Shown piece by piece: positions 58,901 through 64,000 of a DNA stretch of 64,000 bases (within the stretch, counting starts at the first letter, position 1; the number at the start of each line of letters is the position of its first letter). The stretch lies in the NCBI GenBank assembly GCA_001936135.1, contig CP012811.1, forward strand, positions 558,001-622,000. Reading direction: 5' to 3'. The notes under the pieces were generated by a model. The model worked only from the letters and a program-made list of their open reading frames with translations, was not told where the DNA came from and did not search any database. The position numbers and the translations under genes were made by a program. Origin of the DNA: Saccharomycopsis fibuligera x Saccharomycopsis cf. fibuligera (taxonomy: Eukaryota; Ascomycota; Saccharomycetes; Ascoideales; Saccharomycopsidaceae).

Positions 58901-59187
58901 ACATTCACGGTATTCATATGATTCCAGTTACTCCAGTTTCTTCAGCCATTAGAGGTCCAACTTATGTCAAGCAAGAATGGGATGAATACATAGAAAACAT
59001 TATTGACTCCGTGGACAGTGGCTGGACTGGTATTTTGAGACTTAACCAAGCTTTGTATGATCCAAAGTCAAGTTATGAATTCTTTTCCCAGGATAGCTTC
59101 AAAGATACTTGGTTGGATAACGGTCAATCCAGAACTTGGTGTTTGGCTTATTCTGGCGCTCTTGCTAACGGCGTTAGCTCAAGTTAG
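55945..59187 (+). CDS. ENG1: Endo-1,3-beta-glucanase Eng1 (GH81), cell separation enzyme
   Basis: 1080 residues. Signal peptide MLLPNLCQIAVLLSSFQQANA followed by a Kex2-type NRKRD site at 25-29. A long Ser/Thr/Ala-rich region (about 30-375), with in-frame TCAGACTCT repeats at 56777-56803, resembles O-mannosylated wall spacers. The GH81 domain runs from about residue 385 to the end: PLSIFDRKQLPLDIP, SYPYGLFYEK, the DHHFHYGYFV motif from Asp824, and the catalytic cluster EESTSED (Glu903-Glu908). Eng1 hydrolyses internal beta-1,3-glucan bonds in the septum so that daughter cells detach; it is secreted at the daughter side. Length is close to Saccharomyces Eng1/Dse4 (1117). No GPI signal. Confidence 0.95.
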   Translation: MLLPNLCQIAVLLSSFQQANAGLINRKRDASTTTLNGYRNYNSSLSASQTPLASASASLSSDISASSDISSASAQSYSNDTLKVVTLTKSAKPYTITTTVHKKYTGNTHGTALRTSNGVVYSELISEQTASVKPDLKPSSALAAASSKPESTSYSTSVIQLATTAVVVISTSATTKTHTIYKATHNPTTTDKGVVYTTVTAVSTLQPLVTDAIVTSEVDVTLTRTHFTTDVVISGAPNPTSAASAASSAASSATLAAASAFADSSSSHYSSASAGSSDSSDSSDSSNDSGSSSVVASSGFASASAASSPSASTSSTSSSNSGSSSGFNSSGYTNSSLSNSCLASSINSTSSSSDCFDDTSISGGLFDKISDEAPLSIFDRKQLPLDIPDGVTNDRPYETNKFHANLFLSEQTDMIWSYPYGLFYEKTNMYGWGISYVTRDQAVYGSDSGSSSNGGTDYFTLPASVASLLFSAKDFSSSVTLGVSDIKDFSVKVTLSENNDTSNYVEIPTVLGQGFVTSIYHGDLVPLIKSSSGIKTFSQETSDALQSGTTKYKATLFSGSDWLVYVTSNSSSTVNFTVNDNNQIEASDAADGVVIQVAIAPNSTYEAYYDMTAGIYPTKAKVDGTVDNGVATYGFEYTNVGKSSSGKGLVFALPHHVQSLSSSTQKTATGISLQSTTKGNMYGFVTDKLIMEEQLNTQIQFAPWSQQLNSSSVSWTSDQLKLLASTVKSDLQADIKDSINGISTYSAGKILDKYAYILYVLSDVLEDEDATKSTLSSMKEAFEVFTSNQQHFPFMYDTKFGGISSTANNDGDSGEDYGNGYYNDHHFHYGYFVHAAAIVGYVDNKYGNQTWANDNKDWVNSLIRDVANPSEDDKYFPVSRMFDWFSGHSWAAGLFTSGAGKNEESTSEDYNFSYGMKLWGKVIKDSAMENRGDLMIAVTKRSLNNYFLYSDDNDIEPEKIVNNKVSGIFFENKIAYTTFFGTNVEYIHGIHMIPVTPVSSAIRGPTYVKQEWDEYIENIIDSVDSGWTGILRLNQALYDPKSSYEFFSQDSFKDTWLDNGQSRTWCLAYSGALANGVSSS

Positions 59188-59560
59188 ACTGTAAGTTTAA
59201 TTTTTTCCTGTTGATTCTCTATTGAAATTTTTTTTTTTCAAGTGTACATTAGACTATATTAGTTTTTTTTTTTTTTTTTGTTTTTGCTTTTTGCTATTTG
59301 CTATTTGTTTTGTTTCCTTTTTTTTCACTTGCTGTTGTATTTTTCACTTATTGCATTATTTATTTATTTACTTCATCATTTTTATTATGCTGAGCATTTT
59401 TGACTAGATTTTTAATCTAAAAAAAAGGTCATTCTATATACTATTAATACACCGTTTCTTAGATAATTTTTAAAACAAACTGTAAACTTTGAAACCCAAA
59501 TACTGTCCCTGAAACCAAAAAAGAGAAAAAGTAAAAACAATGCCCGTTTATAATAAATTT
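59188..59560. other. Convergent spacer ENG1 / Rua1-type gene
   Basis: 373 bp dominated by T tracts (59228-59280), likely 3' processing sequence of ENG1. No gene seen. Confidence 0.45.
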
Positions 59561-60766
59561 TCATATCTCATCTATATTCGTAATACATTTCGCCACATGG
59601 AAAAAATATTTTGCATACAAACCAAAATGGTCTAACAACTCATTGTCTTCGTTAGCTGCTCTGCCTAGTAATACCCAATTGCCACAACATGGACATTGAA
59701 CATGACAATCCAATAAACCTCGATTATTCTGCTCATAAAATTTGCTGGGTAATGGTAAAAAAGTTATAAATTCATTCTCATTTTCAGATTTGGTTTTAGG
59801 AGTATGAAATATCTTAGCCGTTAATATCCCGTGTGAGAATAACAAATGGTGTTTATATGATTTCAAACTAAACCATCTCTTATTAGTACAAAAACGACAC
59901 ATTACTTCTTTTCTACCTTTCCCGTCCTTGCGGACTCTTATATATCGATAAGAGACCGCATTAAGCTTGGCATGGCCACACCTGTGCTCTAAGTGGCGCT
60001 GCCCAGCGGCTGATAACGGGCAATTTATATTTCGTTGATACTTGAATGGATGATTCTCTGGCAGCTTCGTCCGCCATTCAGTCAGTAAAACATGATTCTG
60101 GAAAATTCGTGGATGTAAATCGACGTAATCGACACCTTTGAATAATAAAGACGATGAGAATGCAGCGTCATGAGCATAATTTTGGATAAGATGAGCAGGA
60201 ATAGAATATGAGTGCTCTGAGGTGTGTTTACCAAACTCTGGTTTGTCGCAAATAAGTATGCTTGAACTGGCGACGCTTGAAGCTTCATCAATTCCATTAC
60301 TAAAAGAGCGCTGTTCAGCTGTATTCAAGTTTGCAATTCCAGCTGAAATTGTTCTTATGAGTTGCTCGCTATTGAAATTTTCAACATCAACCATGCTCAT
60401 ATCGTCTTTATCTACACTATCATCATTGTAAACGTCACAAACATGCAAAACGGGCGGTGGACTTCCCCCAGAATCTGCTGGATTTTCTTGAACAGTTGAC
60501 CAATGAGCGCTACCAATGCAATCACAACACTTACCATTAATAGCATTTTCGATTTTGAAACTATCATCTTGACTATTTGATGTTGCCGTAGAAGGTGCCA
60601 AGTTTGCTTGTGAACTGTTGAATGCTTCAATATCGTAGTCGGTGTACTCTAAAGGCACATTAGCTGTGCTGTCTGCCCAAGCCTCGGTATCTAATTTTAC
60701 TTCCGGAATTGTCAAATGTTTTTGAGAATATGAGAAATGCTGAGGAGGATTATCTTCGAAGCTCAT
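59561..60766 (-). CDS. Zinc-binding regulator with Rua1-type C-terminal domain
   Basis: 401 residues. The N-terminal 230 residues are polar and low-complexity. From about residue 245 there is a conserved Cys/His-rich region: CPLSAAGQRHLEHRCGH, then KEVMCRFCTNKRWFSLKSYKHHLLFSHG (a CX2C...HX4H finger), IFHTPKTK, and a final CPCCGNWVLLGR...HVAKC. This layout fits the fungal Rua1 C-terminal domain (formerly DUF4451), named after an Ustilago transcription regulator. Identification of the domain is from memory of its motifs. Probably a nuclear DNA-binding regulator; target unknown. The start is the first ATG, and upstream frames on this strand do not connect. Confidence 0.65.
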   Translation of the reverse strand: MSFEDNPPQHFSYSQKHLTIPEVKLDTEAWADSTANVPLEYTDYDIEAFNSSQANLAPSTATSNSQDDSFKIENAINGKCCDCIGSAHWSTVQENPADSGGSPPPVLHVCDVYNDDSVDKDDMSMVDVENFNSEQLIRTISAGIANLNTAEQRSFSNGIDEASSVASSSILICDKPEFGKHTSEHSYSIPAHLIQNYAHDAAFSSSLLFKGVDYVDLHPRIFQNHVLLTEWRTKLPENHPFKYQRNINCPLSAAGQRHLEHRCGHAKLNAVSYRYIRVRKDGKGRKEVMCRFCTNKRWFSLKSYKHHLLFSHGILTAKIFHTPKTKSENENEFITFLPLPSKFYEQNNRGLLDCHVQCPCCGNWVLLGRAANEDNELLDHFGLYAKYFFHVAKCITNIDEI

Positions 60767-61114
60767 AGTTCGAGGCGTATGTCCGGATATCGGGTATCGA
60801 CGCGCTGGGAGAAAACAATAGCGCGGTATTGAAAATCATATAAGCTAAAAAGCAAATTCCCTGGTAAGCTTTAATGCTAGCGAGATAAATAATTTTCTCT
60901 TGTTGATGGATATGCCAGAGAAAGGCTACAAGGGAAGAATTCAAAAGTTGTGTTCTCTTTGGTTTTGTTGATGACCTAAGAAGTATCACCTACTGCTGCC
61001 GCAAACTGCGCGGGGCCACAAACACATGCTTACAGAATATTGAACCTAACAAAAAATAAAGCGAAACAGTGCACAACATCAAACATAGCAACAATAGCTA
61101 TTAGATATTACAAT
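60767..61114. other. Spacer between Rua1-type gene and ULA1
   Basis: 348 bp, holding the promoter of the Rua1-type gene and the 3' end of ULA1; both are on the minus strand. No gene seen. Confidence 0.45.
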
Positions 61115-62659
61115 TCATACTCTCCATCTCTCAAGGTGACTAAAGATACCGTCAAAGGCCAAAGTATTGTTCAATGGGATATACTGGTTTGTCAAAATTT
61201 TAAGGGCCTCTTGGCCGCCCAACCCTCCTATGAAAGAAGCAATATTTATCATTTCCACGCCTTCGCTTCTAATAACTTCCTTTATTGTTTTTGTGAATTG
61301 ACTATCATTGTCAAGATTTATCTCCTGTCCTAGATGTGTTTTAGCTAAATCAAGAAGGCGTGCCAATTCATATGTGGCCGGAAACCTCTTATTCTCTTTG
61401 TAAAATTTAGCAACGGTTAATAATGAAAGGTAGATACTGGCGAGACTATTTTGATTTGCAACTTTATTCTTAAGATCATCACTGAAGATTTTTTTTGAGC
61501 CTTTTTGAACAATAAGGTACTGCGAATTTTTGCAGAAATTATCCACTAAACTTTCAGATATATTAGACTCTGGATAATTAGCATCTTTGACAATTCTTTT
61601 TGTATGTTCCCAAATCTTTTCTTTGTCAGCCTTCGCCTTTGCTCGGTAAATGTTTTGTAATTCAATGTACGCTTTGGAGGAAGAAGCCATGTCAACCACT
61701 TTACCAGAAAGTGGTAAGTTTCCATTGTTTTCCTCGACAAAAACTTTCAAGGCACGAACCAATATCCAAAATGGGGACGTCTCATTGGTTATCTCATTGT
61801 TTAGTTCGGCATCATGGATAATTCTCTGGACCTCTAAAGGTATAGACGTTTTGGTAGTTCCTCTCCAGTAAAACTTGAGGAGTTCTTCAATATTTTCTAA
61901 ATCTGCGTAACGTATTGAGGACACAGCCGTGTTTGTTTCAATAAATTCCTTGAACGGCTTTCTAGTTGGCGACTCCTTGAACTGCTCAATGTATTTGGTA
62001 CGAAAGTATATTAATAACACTGAATATGGTATGTCTTTGATTTCTTCCACTGATAAGGTCTCAATGTTAAGTTTATTTACGTAGTCTACCAATTCAACCC
62101 ACGGACAGTCTATGCGCAAATCAGGGATCTCATTTAAATGTGATTGTATGATAGTTCGCTCTTTGAAAATTATTTTGAGACTGGCATAAAACCCTACTGC
62201 TTCTGCCGTGAGAACCGGAACATTCTGGTCCCACAACAAATCAATAAGCTTATCGACAGGACCCGCTAGCTGATATGTGGAAGTAATAATCACCAAGTTA
62301 AACTTCTTCCAGAAATCTTTGCCTTCCGAGTCTAAAAGAGTAGCCAAAGACTTATTAATGTGATTGCCTTTCACCGAAGGATTCAATTCATTCAATAGAA
62401 TACTTGCCGCCTCAGCTCTGCTAGCGCCCAACTGGTCCTCAGATAAGAAAAAATTACTTGACAAGTCTGATTCCTTCACTGTGTTATCATCAATAATAGT
62501 ATATTGCCCAATGTTCGGCAATACCAAGTTCTTGAGGATTTCACAGCCAGTTGAAGTGGCATTGATGAGGCAAATATGTGAATCTTCCAAGTTCTGCTGC
62601 CCATCAGCAGCCCATAACCTCAATTGACGGTCATATCGTTGCTCATCGCTCATTTTCAA
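61115..62659 (-). CDS. ULA1: NEDD8/Rub1-activating enzyme regulatory subunit Ula1
   Basis: 514 residues, related to the N-terminal half of ubiquitin E1 and to human NAE1/APPBP1. The start DEQRYDRQLRLWAADGQ is the E1 N-terminal signature; CLINATSTGCEILKNLVLPNIG continues the Rossmann fold, but there is no catalytic Cys domain, as expected for the regulatory half that pairs with Uba3. SSNFFLSEDQLGASRAEAA and the C-terminal IASFIGGLGGQEALKILTNQYIPL are further E1 hallmarks. The heterodimer adenylates Rub1 and hands it to Ubc12. Two start codons are possible (MKMSDEQ); either gives the same fold. It is divergent to SPB4. RUB1 and DCN1 of the same pathway lie about 50 kb away in this window. Confidence 0.92.
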   Translation of the reverse strand: MKMSDEQRYDRQLRLWAADGQQNLEDSHICLINATSTGCEILKNLVLPNIGQYTIIDDNTVKESDLSSNFFLSEDQLGASRAEAASILLNELNPSVKGNHINKSLATLLDSEGKDFWKKFNLVIITSTYQLAGPVDKLIDLLWDQNVPVLTAEAVGFYASLKIIFKERTIIQSHLNEIPDLRIDCPWVELVDYVNKLNIETLSVEEIKDIPYSVLLIYFRTKYIEQFKESPTRKPFKEFIETNTAVSSIRYADLENIEELLKFYWRGTTKTSIPLEVQRIIHDAELNNEITNETSPFWILVRALKVFVEENNGNLPLSGKVVDMASSSKAYIELQNIYRAKAKADKEKIWEHTKRIVKDANYPESNISESLVDNFCKNSQYLIVQKGSKKIFSDDLKNKVANQNSLASIYLSLLTVAKFYKENKRFPATYELARLLDLAKTHLGQEINLDNDSQFTKTIKEVIRSEGVEMINIASFIGGLGGQEALKILTNQYIPLNNTLAFDGIFSHLERWRV

Positions 62660-62717
62660 CTAGCAAAAAAGATAATATATAGTTGCTTTGAAACAAAAAA
62701 GAAACGAAAAGATTTTT

Positions 62718-62830
62718 TCAGTTCATCAGCATACTATAATAATGTCCATTCTCTTTCTTGTAATATGCTTTGAGCTTGGGTTTGGTAATTTTGATGATCT
62801 TGCCACATGGCTCATAACCCGATGAGATGG
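62718..62830 (-). other. Exon-like block between ULA1 and SPB4
   Basis: On the minus strand a TTTTTTTTTTCTTTCAG-type acceptor precedes an open 36-codon block, including GYEPCGKIIKITKPK and AYYKKENGHYYSML, ending in TGA at 62718. The amino-acid character is good for so short a block. A branch-like ATTAAC lies upstream at about 62859-62864. I could not find a convincing upstream exon with an ATG, and the space before SPB4 is only about 110 bp. It may be the last exon of a small unidentified gene, or a relic. Confidence 0.3.
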
Positions 62831-62942
62831 CTGAAAGAAAAAAAAAATTTTTATATTTGTTAATGTTACGTTATAGCAGATGGAGCTCTAATTTCTTGAT
62901 ATCTCGACAATTCTGTCACAAAACAGCCTCAGCAATATCAAG

Positions 62943-64000
62943 ATGTCAACAAAGCAGGGGAATTTATCCTGGAAGAGCATCAACTGCGAGCTCTATCCTT
63001 GGATTTTGAACGCGGTTGAAGCGCAGGGGTTTACCTCTATGACCCCGGTGCAAGCTTCAACCATTCCATTATTCACAGGAAACAAAGATGTAGTAGTGGA
63101 GGCCGTTACTGGATCTGGGAAAACCATTTCTTTTGTGATTCCAATATTGCAGAGGTTATGCCGCAACCCCGAGCCTGTCAAAAAAGGCCATGTTTTTGCC
63201 ATGGTTGTTGCTCCCACGAGAGAGTTAGCTGTCCAGATAAACAATGTCTTCAACAACATACTAGAGTATTATCCCCAAGATGAAGAAATAAGAAAAGAGC
63301 AAAGCTTGCCAGCCAACGTTAAAACTCAACAGATTGTTGGATCTTTGACCACTTTGCAAGAAGATCTTCAATATTTTTTCTCGGTGAAACCTCAAATAAT
63401 AGTGGGCACTCCAGGGAAGCTACTTGAGTTCTTGTCACAGTCAGTGGTGAAAACCAAAGATTTTGACTGTTTGGTGCTCGATGAAGCTGATAGATTATTG
63501 GACATAAGTTTTGAACAGAACATTAGAGAAATCGTTAGAAAGCTACCAAGGCAAAAAAGAATTGGATTATTTTCAGCCACGATTTCTAGTGCTGGTGACA
63601 TGATTTTTAAAATTGGTATGGCTAATCCAGTCAAGATTGCAGTCAAGAGTCAAAGTGCCCTCAACGCTGCTCCTAAATCTTTATCCATCAAATATTTTGC
63701 CCTTGAGTCTGAACAGAAAATCAAAGCTTTGTTTCACATATTTGCTACGTTTGATTTCAAAAAAGCTATAGTATACTTCCCAACTTGTATATCAGTGACT
63801 TATTTTTACTCAATGTTTAATTACTTACTTTCCAAAGCATCAGATGCATCAGAAATGAAGCAGAACTTGAAATTTTTCTCGATTCATGGTAAATTGCAAC
63901 TCAAGCCGAGAATTAGAACTCTTGAAAGTTTTACCAGTAACCAAAAGGGCAAGTCTATTTTGATGGCAACAGATGTTGCTGCTAGAGGTATTGATATTCC
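62943..64000 (+). CDS. SPB4: DEAD-box RNA helicase Spb4 (3' end outside window)
   Basis: The frame from ATG 62943 is open to the window end (352 complete codons). DEAD-box motifs appear in order: Q motif (GFTSMTPVQ, about 29-37), Walker A TGSGKT (56-61), PTRELA, GG-like GSLTT, TPGK, DEAD (LVLDEADRLL), SAT (LFSATIS), and motif V ATDVAARGID at the end. The N-terminal start LSWKSINCELYPWILNAV is the Spb4-specific opening. Spb4 acts in nucleolar pre-60S ribosome assembly. The C-terminal extension with the Spb4 tail is not visible. It is divergent to ULA1; between them lies only the exon-like block. Confidence 0.9.
   Translation, partial: MSTKQGNLSWKSINCELYPWILNAVEAQGFTSMTPVQASTIPLFTGNKDVVVEAVTGSGKTISFVIPILQRLCRNPEPVKKGHVFAMVVAPTRELAVQINNVFNNILEYYPQDEEIRKEQSLPANVKTQQIVGSLTTLQEDLQYFFSVKPQIIVGTPGKLLEFLSQSVVKTKDFDCLVLDEADRLLDISFEQNIREIVRKLPRQKRIGLFSATISSAGDMIFKIGMANPVKIAVKSQSALNAAPKSLSIKYFALESEQKIKALFHIFATFDFKKAIVYFPTCISVTYFYSMFNYLLSKASDASEMKQNLKFFSIHGKLQLKPRIRTLESFTSNQKGKSILMATDVAARGIDI

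Noticed and set aside
1-64000. CRISPR arrays, operons or prokaryotic elements
   Set aside because: No regularly spaced repeats; gene structure, introns and tRNAs are those of a yeast nuclear genome.

Overview
The window is nuclear DNA of an ascomycete budding yeast (Saccharomycotina). Evidence: AT-rich, compact, mostly intronless genes; short introns with GTATGT/GTACGT donors and CTAAC branch points; yeast-type tRNA genes; and recognisable yeast orthologues (FAS2, MCM5, CFT2, MTQ2, RUB1, DCN1, ATG17, DUF1, LAS1, ATP19, ENG1, ULA1, SPB4). A class II tRNA at 7562-7657 (minus) reads best as an intron-bearing tRNA-Ser with anticodon CAG. That places the species among yeasts that translate CUG as serine, so CTG codons in the proteins below should probably be read as Ser. 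The species is not identified.

Layout. 0-3 kb: 3' part of a fungal-specific transcription factor. 4-9.3 kb: Lpx1-like peroxisomal hydrolase, a GIY-YIG (DUF1766) protein, tRNA-Ser(CAG), MTQ2 and RUB1. 9.8-15 kb: CFT2 and four-exon DCN1. 15.4-21.4 kb: FAS2 with two acyl carrier protein domains in tandem. 22-24.3 kb: MCM5 with a perfect early-cell-cycle box upstream. 25-27.4 kb: remains of a multi-KH gene. 27.7-29.3 kb: ATG17. 30.6-32.4 kb: two related small secreted proteins of unknown function. 33-37 kb: tRNA-His, a GH17 cell-wall glucanase, tRNA-Ala and LTR scraps. 37.8-46 kb: DUF1, LAS1, ATP19 and an unrecognised basic protein. 46.7-51 kb: tRNA-Arg(ACG) and a minus-strand L1-type LINE fragment (ORF1 plus endonuclease, no reverse transcriptase) bordered by LTR scraps. 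51-55.9 kb: a long gene-free stretch ending in the ENG1 promoter. 56-64 kb: ENG1, a Rua1-type zinc protein, ULA1 and the start of SPB4.

Functional themes. Three components of the NEDD8/Rub1 pathway lie in one window: the modifier RUB1, the E3 co-factor DCN1 and the E1 subunit ULA1. ENG1 and the GH17 protein act on wall beta-1,3-glucan; ENG1 has a cluster of Ace2/Swi5-type sites, fitting a role in mother-daughter separation. The most unusual items are the tandem-ACP FAS2, the tRNA-Ser(CAG) with a non-U33 loop and an intron, and the pair of secreted peptides that share only a short lysine-rich, probably amphipathic C-terminal segment.
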